Position numbers and translations under genes: made by a program. The notes beneath the pieces are model-generated. The model saw only the letters and a program-made list of their open reading frames with translations. It did no database searches and was not told where the DNA came from. 64,000 bases of DNA from Trichosphaerium sp. ATCC 40318 (lineage: Eukaryota > Discosea > Flabellinia > Trichosidae): assembly GCA_038496445.1 (NCBI GenBank), contig JALMLS010000213.1, positions 62,001 to 126,000 on the forward strand. The letters run 5' to 3'. The stretch's first letter is position 1. Every line of letters begins with the position of its first letter. This document shows, piece after piece, positions 10,814 through 22,496 of the stretch.

Positions 10814-12387
10814 CTATTTTTTGTTGCCTTTCTTCTTGTAGGTGAGCTTCTTTTTACCGCTTGTATTGCAGAACTTGTTTCGGTCCTGCCCTGATTGTTG
10901 GGCGTCAATGAAAGAATCCTGTTGGTTGTTTGTAATTTTTGGTAAGTTTATTTGAACTCTTAGCAATATTGAACATCCTTCATGGTCAGAAACAGGCTAT
11001 TGAATGTTAGTTTGATTTTACTATGTAATGAAAACATACGCTACCCAACTCAGCTTCAAAATGAGCGAATAATTTTTGTTTGTGCATGTTGCACTCAAGT
11101 TCCCCAACACAAAATACCGGGTGATCTCTAGCAGAGTGTGAGATAAACAATACATCTAAAGTACGTACACATAAAAAACAAAATCTGCTCCTTCTGGATG
11201 AGTCCACCAAGTGGTAACATACAAGAGAAAAAATGGCTTTCCAGCCTCTGCTACCTCAAAAAACTTTTTCTTCAAATCGTCTGTTTGTTCCAAAATATCA
11301 TACCACTGCGCATACACAGCTTCAGCCCATAATCCCTCTCCTATGACACAGTTATTATGATTGTTGATGCCTGCGTACCGAAGCTTTTAAACGAATCCCA
11401 CTCAAGCCCAAGAACATTCTCATAGTCCTTAAATAAATGAGCATTTGCCTGCAGAGTATGCTCATCCCAATACAATGTGAGGTTTATTGGATTTTCTTCA
11501 TTGTCAAGGTTTTCTACAATTTCAAGGTGCTAAATGTGATATATATCAGTACACGTTTTTTTTTTTGCGAAACTACGTACCATGCCGTAAGTAAATGACG
11601 CAAAATACCTTCTCATTTTGGCCAATCCCCTTGATGTTAACAATACGGGTACCAAATCTGGAAGCTTAAGCGTAAACGACATTCCGCCATTTTTTGCCTA
11701 TTTAAGTTATTAAATCTATCAATCAATCTACGTACGCGTCGAAGTACTTCAGCTTTTATTCTGTTCCACAATGCGCCTATCTCTGGTAACAAGGCATTTC
11801 CTACAAGTACGAAAGTTCGAAGATCTAAAAAACAATCCTCAGCAAAAAACAAGTTTAACTCGTTAACGGCGTTTTACTACTTACAGGCTGGCAAGCTACC
11901 GTCATCAAGATTAGCCTTCACACCATAGTATTGAAGAGCACGCATGACGTCACCCCCATTTTGAATGGGACCAAGCTCTTCACCTTTCAGTATTTTTACG
12001 ACGCTTTCAATCTCATTTCCGTAGCTATTTTGTTACTATGTTAGTACTTAGATTACAACAAAGAACAACGTACCTATCCAAAAGTATTATGTCACCGTAC
12101 TCATCAAGTACTTGCATGTCTGTATTAGCCACCAAAAGCGCAAACATCGAAAGGTTATGCCTTCGTAGTATTTCGTGCGACAATGAGAAACGAAAACTCT
12201 TGTGTACATGCACAAAACGTGTAAAACTCGCCACGATTCTAGCCTTTTCCATTTTCAAAGGTTCATTCGAATCAGTCATTATAGTATCATAACCCGCATC
12301 GTATAGGTTCCGTCTTGACATCGCAAGCGCTTTCTCATCATCATTCGGTTCATTGAGCTTTTGTTTCTTTCTAGGCGGTTCACTCAT
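10814..12387 (-). CDS. divergent KCTD-like BTB family member, intact
   Basis: ATG at 12387: SEPPRKKQKLNEPNDDEKA. Exon 1 (12387-12074) contains FRFSLSHEILRRHNLSMFAL and ends DEYGDIILLD; exon 2 from 12024 continues SYGNEIESVVKILKGEELG and ALQYYGVKANL. This is the clearest KCTD-type signature in the window: a D-x-x-G-x-x-F-like loop, then V-x-x-I-L-K/R-x-G-E-L, then A-L-Q-Y-Y-G. Further exons read YLRTFVLVGNALLPEIGALW, KNGGMSFTLKLPDLVPVLLT, a long W-rich exon with GLWAEAVYAQWYDILEQ, and a basic end KKKLTYKKKGNKK before TAG at 10814-10816. Introns have GTACGT or GTAAGT donors. Runs opposite to its neighbours. With 4819-6465 it forms a divergent branch of the family. Confidence 0.75.
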
Positions 12388-12867
12388 TGCTGTTGGGTGC
12401 GTTTGTTGTCTATACAGCTTAAACAAAGTAACTTAGAAGACACGTTTCAATCTTGATTTTGCCCGACAAATACTTGTCTGTCATTGTCAGAATATCAGAT
12501 AAGGTTAACTAGGCGTAGATACATGTTTGAGCGTATACAATGAGTATGTAGTTACAAGGACGATTGTGGAGTTGTGCTTAACACCAGAGAACAGGATAAA
12601 ATGTACCCCTGATACTCTGCAAACCCCTCAGTGTCCTTATCGGTATGGTAGAACACCAAAGGGGTCATCCAAAAGTATCCAACAGTATACCTAGCGAGTT
12701 AAGTGTAGACGTAGAGGCATGAAATTAGTGACTGAACTCCGCTTGCCTATCAGGTTTAACAATTCGACTTTCTGCTGGCCAGGAATCAAAAATTCAGTTG
12801 TTGAGAACTAAAAGACAAATTCTGGAAGGTCAACAGTATTTCTTTTGTAACCAATACACCTACAATA

Positions 12868-14313
12868 ATGTGCGAACCTCTCAAAAAGAAAAGGAAACTG
12901 ACTCCAACAATGGAAACTACAGAAAAAACAGAAATGCCGGAAATACAATTTAAATGTGGTGATTTTAGCTTTGCGCTATCAAATGAGCTTCTAGACGCGT
13001 ATTCATCATCTCTTTTCGCGTCTAAAGTACATTTCGAATCATTACGAGATAATTCAGAAACAACAACTCTGTTGGAGGAATGTAGGTATGCAAATTACAC
13101 CACCACATCCCGCCTTGCGTCCACGCTAACTCTTGCACTTAACAGCCATTCAAAGCATCTTCCGGCTATTATTAATGTGATGAAAAAAGAAGAAATAACC
13201 AGCATCGAAGATCCTTCAGGTTTGTGGTTTGCAGCTGAGTACTATGGTGTACCGTTCACTTGGAGAAGTATAAAGATGCCATTTGGCACGTGCTCAAAGT
13301 GGCATTATCACTTCAACTTACGACATAGTAGAGAGCAAGCTGCCAATAGTAGTAATATCGCAAATGTTCGAACAAATACGAGTTTTTTGGGAAACCCTAC
13401 AACAAAAACTTATTGTTCCTGTAAGTTAAACGAATTTGCAATGTTTCTCAGAATTAATAGGCAGATGCTGGCTGTAATTCATACGCCATCGGTGGTATTA
13501 AGAATAATGCAAAACATCCAACTTTGTTCTTAAAGACAGAACTTGGTAGAGCTGCAATGGAAAAGTATTTTACACAAAGTGACTTGGTACGAAAATAGCA
13601 CGAATCACTAGTGAGCTGACTCTCACCAACAAGCACTATAAATATACAAAAGATAAGCATGGCAAAGATGAAATGACAGTACTATGGACAGATAATGAAG
13701 TTGGGCACAAAGTCATCGAGGAAAGATGTTCTGCAGCTTGTGAAGGACAAAAATGGGATTACGCTAGCTTGAGTGCGTTTTTACTTTACAAACGTTCCAT
13801 ATACACTTTGTGATATACTGTTTAGCTGAAGAGTTATGGGCCAGATCTCAGTACAAAAGATGGAACAATTTGTGCAAAATGAGGAGAACTATGGCTGATA
13901 CCTTTCTAGCAGAAGCATATTTAGGAGCAATTGAATTTGTAATTTTATATCATTCATCTGGCATTGAACGTCCATCAGACATACACCACAACTACATGAT
14001 AAACCCTGCGTATGTTTATAATGCAACTGATTTTTAACATATAGTTTAGAACGGACGCTATTTGCTCTGCTAAGGCTGTGGGGAGCGATAAAATGATGCG
14101 ACAAAAGCTAGCTGGTTTGTTAATTTCATTTCTTAAAGGAGCAGTACGGGTTTTGTATACTTCATAATTCGTTAACCTACCGTACAGAATTATGTTAAAG
14201 CAAAGATCTACAATGAGAACACGTTAACTATGACATTTTCTATTCCTCAACCAGACGTTAAGAGGCTTGATGATTTTTTACCAATATACTTGACCCCATA
14301 CAAGCCAAAATAG
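12868..14313 (+). CDS. KCTD-like BTB family protein, intact copy (reference exon map)
   Basis: Best-resolved member: exons 12868-13085, 13146-13285, 13329-13420, 13461-13586, 13634-13772, 13826-14009, 14050-14143 and 14188-14313 total 1119 nt, 372 residues plus TAG. Residues 1-20 carry CEPLKKKRKLTP, an NLS-like motif. The BTB spans about residues 28-115: KCGDFSFALSNELLDAY, then HLPAIINVMKKEEITSIED, then AAEYYGVP. The rest contains a KLPIVVISQMFEQIRVFWET helix, GGIKNNAKHPTLFLKTELGR, a WTDNEVG motif, EELWARSQYKRW and a final IYLTPYKPK. Intron 2 (13286-13328) is GC-AG. Intron phases are 2,1,0,0,1,2,0. The C-terminal 250 residues match nothing I recognise. Confidence 0.85.
13286..13328 (+). other. 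GC-AG intron (intron 2 of the copy at 12868)
   Basis: The intron starts GCACGTGC and ends ATAG. A GT donor two bases later would put the next exon out of frame and reach a stop. The GC reading restores frame into ESKLPIVVISQMF. Length 43 nt. Confidence 0.75.
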
Positions 14314-14365
14314 AACGAACTTTAACAAAATTTACAAGCTCAAGTGTTAATAGAGCTGTCAGTAC

Positions 14366-14790
14366 TTACAAGAACTAGCAAAAATTACACGAACTATTTT
14401 GCTAGATAGTACACAATGATACTTACCAAAACTGTTGTAAACTGATATGATACGGACAAGCCAGTACATGATCAAGTATTGAACAGCAACGAAAAGATCC
14501 TCTTGCTTCTCATCGCACAAATGGAAGGCTGATTGACAACATTTGCTAAATAAAGAGTTCACTTCTCAACAAGTTGTTTGTTATCTAGTACAAGCTAAGT
14601 TTAAACCTTTTGAACACTAAATTTGAAAATGTATATTTTCCGACCTTACTTTAAAAGGACACATTTACAAATCGGAATTGGTGTTCTAGAAACCTACATA
14701 CACGCCGTTACGTGTACAATCTATTCAAACTGTTCAGATTTTTGGTTCTAACTGTTTTATTGTAGCTGTCTGAACTTTTACGAACAAACA
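14366..14790 (+). repeat. upstream block shared by the copies at 8887 and 14795 (second copy)
   Basis: Second copy of the block described at 8527-8880, with small insertions (about 14580-14640). It ends directly at the start of the copy at 14795, so gene and promoter were duplicated together. On the minus strand 14562-14400 translates as a coding-like piece (CCQSAFHLCDEKQEDLFVAV) followed by a plausible GTAAGT donor. I cannot assign it. Confidence 0.75.
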
Positions 14791-14794
14791 ACTT

Positions 14795-16291
14795 ATGTCT
14801 GACCAAAAAAAAAGAAGAGGAAGTTAAATCCAACTGAAACGAATGAAACAACAGAAACAACACTGGGAGCGAAAAGAACTGGAATACAATTTAAATGTGG
14901 TGATTTTAGCTTTACACTATCAAAAGACCTTATCAACGCACATTCATCATCTCTTTTCGCGTCTAAAGTGCATGTCGAATCATTACAAGATAATTCATCA
15001 TCAACAACGATTTTGGAGGAATGTAGGCACGTATCACACTGTTCAACGTATCGAAATCTTTCATAATAGAATCATACGCTGATTATCAACGCACAGCCAC
15101 TCAAAGTCTCTTCCAACAATCCTGAGTTTGATGCGAAATGAAGAGATTGCGTGTATTAAAGACGCCTCCAATTTATGGTTTGCTGGAGAGTACTATGGCG
15201 TGCCCATTAAGTGGGAAGAAATTAATATGCCATTAGGCACGTGATGTCCAACGCCTGTTGGTTGGAATTGGCTCGCTTCAAGTCCTAGTATCTGTTGTTA
15301 TTTACAACTTCATAGGACCCAAGTTGGCAGTGGCTACTGTTGTAGCCATTTTAGACCGCATACGAACGTTTTGGGAATCCATGCAAGCTTCTCTAAAACA
15401 AAGAGTACAAAACAACCTTCAATAGCATATCAGCTCACTTGTTGCCAGGCGATGCGTGGTTACATCTCACATAGTGTTTGTAAACTAGATGAAGAACCAC
15501 ACTTAAACACACGGCTGGGCAGAGCTGCATTGGCAAAGTACTTTAAACAATGTAATATGGTAAGGCTGATAACACCAATTAACACTCACCTTAACAAGCA
15601 CCATAAATACACTAAAGACGAAGATGGCACTGACGAGCTGACAGTGTTTTGGACAGACATTGAGGTTGGACCTGAAGTGGTGAGGAACAAATGTGTTGAA
15701 GCAATTACTGGTAGATTTTGGAAGTTTGCCAACTTCAGTACGTCGCTTTCGTAAATGTACACTTTGTGATGTATTGATTAGCTGAAGAGTTATGGTGCAG
15801 ATCGCAATATACACGATGGAAGAACTTGTATAACCGTAGAGGACGTATGCAACTTACCTATGCCCAAAGAGCAAAAACTGGCGCAGAAAAATTTGTTATT
15901 GTGTATTGCTCAAAGCAGGCAGTACTGGAAGATGTATATAATGATTTTATTGTACACCCTCAGTATACCGACACTATTTGACAGTTTTCTATCCAAATTA
16001 ACTTGCTTGTGTTCTGGGCTCAGACGACATTTGTTCAGTTAAAGAAGTTGCAAATAGTCTCCAAATACAGAAAAAACTGTGCAGCCTGCTAAGCATTGTA
16101 TTGGAACTTTCCGTATGTTTCCTTGCTACTCATTGTCATTAATGATTTATTATTAGACTTTACTTGAATATAAAGTATACAAAGATGTTGCTTACATAGT
16201 CACGTTGTCAATTCCAAAAATTGACGATTCTTTAATTGATGAATTTTTACCAATCTTTATGTCTCCATATGATCAAGACAAGATACCTTGA
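14795..16291 (+). pseudogene. KCTD-like BTB family copy with an N-terminal frameshift and a lost splice acceptor
   Basis: The ATG at 14795 begins SDQKKRRGS and stops at once, because one A is missing from the GAACC expected after ATGTCT, next to a nine-A run. The rest of exon 1 is open in the correct frame (KCGDFSFTLSKDLI) but has no ATG. Intron 1 starts GCACGT at 15027 and intron 2 starts GCACGTG at 15237, both GC-AG. Exon 2 is normal (SLPTILSLMRNEEIACIKD, GEYYGVP). At about 16018 the acceptor before SDDICSVKEVANSLQ, which is TAG in the copy at 19313, reads GGG; the nearest downstream AG gives the wrong frame. The last exon is intact and ends FMSPYDQDKIP with TGA. Two independent lesions make a pseudogene likely, although one of them could be a sequencing error. 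Confidence 0.75.
15237..15315 (+). other. GC-AG intron (intron 2 of the copy at 14795)
   Basis: GCACGTGATG donor, CATAG acceptor, phase 1, joining INMPL to GPKLAVATVVAIL. At 79 nt it is longer than the same intron in the copies at 12868 (43 nt) and 2581 (46 nt). Confidence 0.7.
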
Positions 16292-17169
16292 GGTACTGTA
16301 ATGAGCTAATAAAGTTGGATGAAGTTAGCTTGACCAGATAGGAAGTAATCTGTTCAACATGTTACAGGGCACCTTGTACAATTTTTGATTAGCTCATTAG
16401 ATCGTACGCTATTTGCTGTGCTACGCTGTAGGGGTAATGAACTGTTGTGACAAAAGCTAGTTGGCTTGTTATGGTATTTCATGAGTGACAAAATACACAA
16501 GGGGAGAGTTAATCGAGAACCTTACTGTATAGGTACCTGTGGACTCTCTATTGTTTGCAACAGTTTAAAGCAAATAATTCTTATTATACTTTCTTTAGCT
16601 TTTCTCGTAAAGCAGGAAGATACACTTGACGTCAACAACAAAGTGTACTAGGCTGGTCAACCAAAAATGCTGTTCTATAATTACAAAGGCGTATCAACTG
16701 TACCATTTCAGAAACCAATAGAGCTTATTTATTTCTTATCTACTTAGCACTGAATTGACTATGTGGTGTAAGTGCGTGTCATGAACTTTATCTATAAAAG
16801 TCTAGTAACAAAGCAATAGCGACAGGCGTAGTTATACCCAGCTTACACTTAAGCACAATAAACTCAAAAGTGTGCTAATGTCCAGTATACGTTGAAATTG
16901 AATATACTTCAAGTGATCTTTTGACGTTACTTAATTTAGTAATTTGTGTTTGAAATTGCTTAAGCAAATTCACTTTAAATCATTGAACTGCCACAAGGAT
17001 ACCAAGTTTAAGTTACGTATATGCTCCGCCTTTATGTTTTGCTGCTGTAGAGTAGACTTCGAAAAAGTCTAATTCCGTACACGTGGTATCAAAGGGTTGC
17101 TTGTAAGCATCCCTAAAACTAAACTAACGCATAGCTCAATATTACTGTAAGGAGAATTTATTGTATAAG
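16292..17169. other. spacer with a small family relic at about 16395-16480
   Basis: The stretch gatcgtacgctatttgctgt to about 16480 matches exon 7 of the copy at 12868 (14049-14130: gacgctatttgctctgctaa, acaaaagctagctggtttgt) with frame-breaking differences. It is a dead exon fragment. Nothing else in the spacer resembles a gene. The minus-strand copy ending at 17170 begins after it. Confidence 0.55.
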
Positions 17170-18671
17170 TCAATCAAAAGATACTGGTCGGTTGCGATCA
17201 TAAGGAGTGAGAAAGATTGGTAAAAAATGATCAAGTACAGACTCATCTATTTTTGGAATTGACATTGTGACGGTGTAATTGTCATTGTCATGTACTTTAT
17301 CTTCAATGACAGTCTAATAGCAAATCAATAATCAATTAACGTTGTAAGTACAGTCAAAGAAAAACAACAACGTACAGAAAGTTCCAAGAATATACATAAT
17401 AGCTTGTGAAACTTTTGCTTCATTTGGACATTGTTTACCATCTCGTTAACAGCAGTCACTGGCGAACTAAAAAAGATATTGTAAATAAATTTCAACAACA
17501 ATGTTGCGGGTATACATAGGAGATAACATTAAATCGTTATAAACATCTGTTGGAGCATCCACATCAGTACAATACAGAATAACAAATTTTTCCGCTCCAG
17601 TTTTTGCTCTTTTGCGGAAGGCACGTTGCAAAACTACTCTTCGGTTATACAAGTTCTTCCACCGCACATATTGTGATCTGCACCACAAATCTTCAGCTAA
17701 ACAGTACATCACAAACCGACATATGATTATTAATACGCACTGAAGTTGTCAAACTTCCAAAATTTGGAACCAAGCAAATCAAGAAATTTCGCCTTTATTA
17801 TATCAGGTCCAACCTCATCGTCTGTCCAAAATACTGTCACCTCAGCCATTCCATCTTCATCCTTTGTGTATTTGTGGTGCTTGTTGAGGTGTTAGTGTTG
17901 ATAGACAATGAAAATATCATACCAGGTTACATTGTTTAAAGTACTTTGCCAATGCAGCTCTGCCCAACCGTGTATTTAAAAATGGGGCATCTGATTGTTT
18001 GCAAACTATATCTGAGGTATAACCACTAATAGCCTTAAACATGTTAATAGGTTTGGAATTTGTTGGTAACGAAAATGACTTGTACTCTTTTTTTAAGTGA
18101 AGTTTGTAGAGAGTCCCAAAAAGTTCGTATCTGTTCGAAAATAGCTACGACAGTAACAATTACCAACTTGGGTGCTACGTAGATGTAAACAAATAAATAA
18201 GTCAAAGTGTTGAAGTCACGTGCCTGAAGGCATTTTTATCTCTTCCCAAACAATGGGTACGCCATAGTATTCGGCTGCAAACCATAAGTTGGAAGCATCT
18301 TCGATATTGGCGATACTTTTTTTCTTCATTATGCTGATGATTGTTGGAAGAAACTGTGAATGACTATTTGCGGTAAGATTTAAGTTGTTCATTATGCAGT
18401 TATGATAGGATCACGACACGTACCTACATTCCTCCAAAATCGTTGTTGATGATGAATTATCTTGTAGTGATTCGAAATGTACTTTAGACGCGAAAAGAGA
18501 TGATGGATACGCGTTGAGAAGGTCCTCTGATAGTGTAAAGCTAAAATCACCACATTTAAATTGTATTCCAGTGTTTTTTTCTGCCGTTGTAGGTTTAGCC
18601 TCCGGATTCAATTTCCGTTTCTTTCTGAGTGCTTCAGTCTTTGCGTTCAGCTTCCTCTTTTGGTCAGACAT
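17170..18671 (-). CDS. KCTD-like BTB family protein, intact copy with duplicated basic N-terminus
   Basis: ATG at 18671: SDQKRKLNAKTEALRKKRKL shows the NLS-like unit twice. Then KCGDFSFTLSEDLLNAY; exon 2 gives FLPTIISIMKKKSIANIED, AAEYYGVP and IVWEEIKMP. Intron 2 (18223 down to 18175) starts GCACGTGAC, a GC donor. Further exons read KLVIVTVVAIFEQIRTFWDS, ISGYTSDIVCKQSDAPFLNT, WTDDEVG, EDLWCRSQYVRW, and a last exon TVTMSIPKIDESVLDHFLPI ending in TGA at 17170-17172. All junctions keep frame. It groups with the copies at 14795 and 19313 (W-C-R-S-Q-Y variant). Confidence 0.8.
18175..18223 (-). other. GC-AG intron (intron 2 of the copy at 18671)
   Basis: Donor GCACGTGAC, acceptor ACGTAG, 49 nt, phase 1. 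Frame is continuous from EIKMPS into PKLVIVTVVAIF only with the GC donor. Confidence 0.7.
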
Positions 18672-19312
18672 AACGTAAGTCTACTAGTTCAGAAAAGAGT
18701 TGACTTAACACGTTCACAGTAGTACACAAATACTTTGTTTGTTAATTAGAATCTGAGTATTTGAAACTTGCAGGCGAATATGCACCTGCAAAGTACACGC
18801 AGTTGTAACCTTGTCACAAACAATTGAAGTACTTTTGAAAAGGTTAACAACAGCTTGTCAAGTACATTTTGATACATATCTCAAACTGTTCCTTTGACCC
18901 ACTTCAACTTGAGAATATTCGGATGAGAGGTACATTTGTTTGACACATGATCTTCTTTGATTTGTGAAAAGAGTTCAGGTATGCTTTACGCGGGCGTAGA
19001 CAAAGACTGTGGCAACTTTGTTTTTGTTGTAAAAACAGGTTGAGCGTATTCATACATCGACAATTCCGCGACTGTTTTTTGATCTTATTAACGTCTACTT
19101 TTTATTATTTAGTATTACTAAATAGAGTAACGTCAGAATATAACTGGAACCATTCCAAAAACACCACGCATAAGCGACAGTTATTGTGTAAGAACCGACT
19201 ATGAGTTTCTATGCGTTTCAGGCTGCAAGCAAAGCGATAAGTGTTGAAAAACTGAATTTTCTGTATAAGTCAGCGCTTGAAGAAACTAAACGTACAAATA
19301 CATACGCTTTCA
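18672..19312. other. bidirectional spacer between the copies at 18671 (-) and 19313 (+)
   Basis: Two family members diverge from this 641 bp region, so it should contain both promoters. I see a short direct echo (acttgcaggcgaatatgcacctgcaaag, about 18768-18795, a small hairpin) but no gene or larger repeat. Confidence 0.5.
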
Positions 19313-20886
19313 ATGTCTACACCACAAAAGAAGAGGAAAATGAGTCCAACTACAGAAATTGTAGCAAACGAAACTGATGAACCACAAAAAAAGAAGAGGA
19401 AGTTGAATCCAACTGAAACGAGTGAAAAAACAGAAATAACAACACTGGGAGCGAAAAGAACTGGAATACAATTTAAATGTGGTGATTTTAGCTTTGCACT
19501 ATCAGAAGAGCTTCTCAATGCCCATTCATCATCTCTTTTCGCGTCTAAAGTACATTTTGAATCACTACAAGATAATTCATCATCAACAATGGTTTTGGAG
19601 GAATGCAGGTACGTCTCGTAACGTCCTTGCAATGTAACGGAATAAACTAACTTTATAAACGAACAGCCATTCAAAGCAACTTCCAAAAATCTTGAGTTTG
19701 ATGAGAAAAGAAAAAATAACAAGTTTTGAAGATCCTGCTGGTTTCTGGTTTGCAGCAGAATACTACGGCATACCCATTGTTTGGAAAGATGTACCTCAGC
19801 CCTTAGGCACGTAATTGGCATCCAACTCTGCGAAACTAGCCGACTAGCATCCACAATAATCATTTACTTCTCTTGTTTATACCTCCATAGGACATATGGT
19901 GGTAAGTCTCACTGTTGTATCCATTTTTGAACAAATACGAACACTTTGGGAATCGATACAAGGTTTGTTGAGAAATAGAGTAAGAGCGAACACCTTGGAG
20001 CTAATTCATTAACTTGTAATTAGGCAATGCGTGGGTTCATCTCACACAGCATTTGCAAACAGTCAGAAGCACCGTATTTAACTACACGTTTGGGTAGATC
20101 TGCATTGGCAAAGTACTTTAAACAAATTGACATGGTATTATTATAACGTATGTCATTGCTGCTAACAACCATGTAAACAGCACTATAAATACACAAAAGA
20201 TGAAAACGGTGTGGAAGAGGTGACAGTGTTCTGGACAGATGATGAGGTAGGACCTAAAGTTTTAAATGCGAAATGTCTGGAGGCAATTACTGGTAGATTT
20301 TGGAAGTTTGCCAACTTCAGTACGTCCTGCTTTGTTTGACAAATGTACACGTTTTAATCTGCTGTTTAGCTGAAGAGCTGTGGTGTAGGTCACAATATAC
20401 ACGATGGAAAGACTTGTACAAACGCAAAATACCTATACGACAAGCCTATCTACGAAAGGCAAAAATAGGAGCGGAGAAATTTGTTGTCATGTTTTGTTCA
20501 AAGAAGGCAGTTCTACCAAATGTTTACAATGATTTTGTAATACACCCTTAGTATGTCTACGCTTATTAGCAATGTTTTTCATACTAATGTGTGGTAGCTC
20601 AGACGAGGTTTGTTCAGTTAAAGAAGTTGCAAGTAGTTTTCAACTACAGAAAAAGCTTTGTAGTCTATTGTGTACATTCTTGGAACTTTCAGTATGTTTG
20701 TTTTGTTTTATTGTTCCTTTTGATACACTTTCATTAAAGATTTGTTGCTAGAAATTAATTGACGATACAGTACACGAAGATAGTGCATACCTTATCACAT
20801 TATCAATTCCTAAAATTGACGATTCTGTACTAGATGGTTATTTACCAATCTTTGTCTCTCCATACGATCAAAACAACATACCTTGA
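19313..20886 (+). CDS. KCTD-like BTB family protein, intact copy with duplicated basic N-terminus
   Basis: ATG at 19313: STPQKKRKMSPTTE followed after about 12 residues by a second unit, EPQKKKRKLNPTE. Exon 1 ends at 19618; exon 2 (19667-19806) gives NLPKILSLMRKEKITSFED and AAEYYGIP. Intron 2 (19807-19890) starts GCACGTA. Exon 3 from 19891 reads HMVVSLTVVSIFEQIRTLWE; later exons have MRGFISHSICKQSEAPYLTT, WTDDEVG, EELWCRSQYTRW, and a final exon ending VSPYDQNNIP before TGA at 20884-20886. All frames continuous. The copy at 14795 is its closest relative and shows what the lost acceptor there should be. Confidence 0.8.
19807..19890 (+). other. GC-AG intron (intron 2 of the copy at 19313)
   Basis: Donor GCACGTAATT, acceptor CCATAG, 84 nt, phase 1. 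The GT two bases downstream gives the wrong phase for HMVVSLTVVSIF. Confidence 0.7.
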
Positions 20887-21090
20887 GGCATTATGTCACT
20901 AAATAACAATAAAACTGCTTTGACTACGAAGAGCAACAGAATAAACCCATCTCAAGTAGTGAATTGCCAAATTTTACACGATAACAACATCGAACAAAAA
21001 CAGAATCAACAACATAAGTTTTATTTGAAATCAAACATATATAGAACTGGATTGACGTAAACGGCCTTGGGTGTATCACGACTGTTTTGT

Positions 21091-21679
21091 TTAATTGTTT
21101 TTATACCAACGTTTGGGTGCTGGCTCAATTTCATTGTGAACACTGGCTCTTTTCCCTTGTTGGTAATTTCCAACCATATTGTACGTTTGTTCGTCAGTTA
21201 TAGAAGTAGGAGGCAATTGGAAAGTTATCCAATAGTACTTTCCTGGTTCAAGACGCTCTTGAAAAGACACAATCTTTAAGAGTGTTAGTTGTTTAAGGAT
21301 TCATCTACGCACATGTTTTATTTGCGACCTAAAAAAGTTGCTTAGCAGTCCACTGTGCATATGCTGTTCAACCCAAAATGGTTCGTCTCTATGCAAACAA
21401 TGAGATTGGATAGTATTAAATGCACGTACACGTCTATGGTCACATTTTGCGCTAAGTCAGGTACATCAGCAAGAGTCGTAGCAGATTTGGAATACAATAT
21501 AGTAAATCCAAGCGTTTTTTCTCCAGATAATACTTGCGACATGTATGCGTCGTTTCATCTTTACTAGTTTCTACTACTCCAGCTTCAAAAACTACCCCTT
21601 TATCTGTCCCACCGGCCTGAAAAGCCTCTTCTCCATCATATGAGTGACCAAGGACGTTTGGCAAAGCGGGTTGAGCCAT
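21091..21679 (-). CDS. uncharacterised three-exon gene with an apparent one-base frame break
   Basis: Three segments splice cleanly: 21430 upward (MSQVLSGEKTLGFTILYSKS ... DLAQNVTID), 21388-21313 (DEPFWVEQHMHSGLLSNFF) and 21273-21091 (VSFQERLEPGKYYWITFQL ... EPAPKRWYKNN, TAA). Donors are GTACGT and GTGCGT. The ATG at 21542 gives a short complete protein of about 120 residues. Upstream, an open frame from ATG 21679 (AQPALPNVLGHSYDGEEAFQ) runs into the same position but one base out of phase, near GAAACGACGCATACATG. Either translation starts at 21542 and the upstream frame is leader, or the longer protein (about 170 residues) carries an indel or sequencing error. I recognise no domain. Confidence 0.5.
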
Positions 21680-22496
21680 GCTTTGTTCAAATGGGAAACA
21701 AAAAAATATGTTGTAAAACGGCGTATCAACGGTAGTAAACTGAATGGTACTTCGACGAGTGAGATGTGTAACGTACGTAAGAGACCACTGAGTTGTTGGT
21801 TTACTGGAAAAATTTCCAAAAACAAACGTCGCAACATTTCAATCTCGTTTACGAGTACGCAACCTCAAAGTGAAACAAGTTGGCGACTTGATATTTAATA
21901 TTCAGCCAAATATGGAAAAATTTTCGCTTTACTACTTAGCTGTATACAAAAACTCGGTTAGCAACTGAAAGCTTCTCGCGCTAGAAAAAAGTTATCGCCC
22001 AATGAAGAACTCCGAATAGTAATTCACAAATTTACCTAATCGAAATATTACTACTAATGCGTGTCTTTAAAGCTCCTAGTATTAGAAAAAGTAAGAAGCA
22101 CGTTTTAGTATTTCGCAATTGTTATCATATTCTGCCCTTACTAAAAAAAGGCAATTTTGTGTATTTCGGCAGTTTTTTTGCAAAGCGCTTTTGAATCACA
22201 ACGAGAATGCTACAGTGTCTTCGGAATTGACCCAAGTTCACCGTAAACGTTTTTACAAGTCTGTTTTGTACAACAAAAATTTCATTAAGATTGACATTGG
22301 TTTTTTGCTACGCCTCACCTAACTTAAAAAAAACACGACATAAACATCAACTCTAGAGTCACGTGATTGTGCAAGTTGTTAAGATAAATGAGAACACTAT
22401 TTCTTACCAAAGATGTCATTCTTATTGCTTTTGCGACGTCATCAAACAGTTGTACAAATCTATTAAATTATATTAGATTGGACAACGTTGTCAATA
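21680..22496. other. intergenic, no gene seen
   Basis: Open frames here on both strands show no family similarity, no introns with matching frames and no repeat partners in the window. A CACGTGATT motif occurs at about 22361. Confidence 0.5.
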
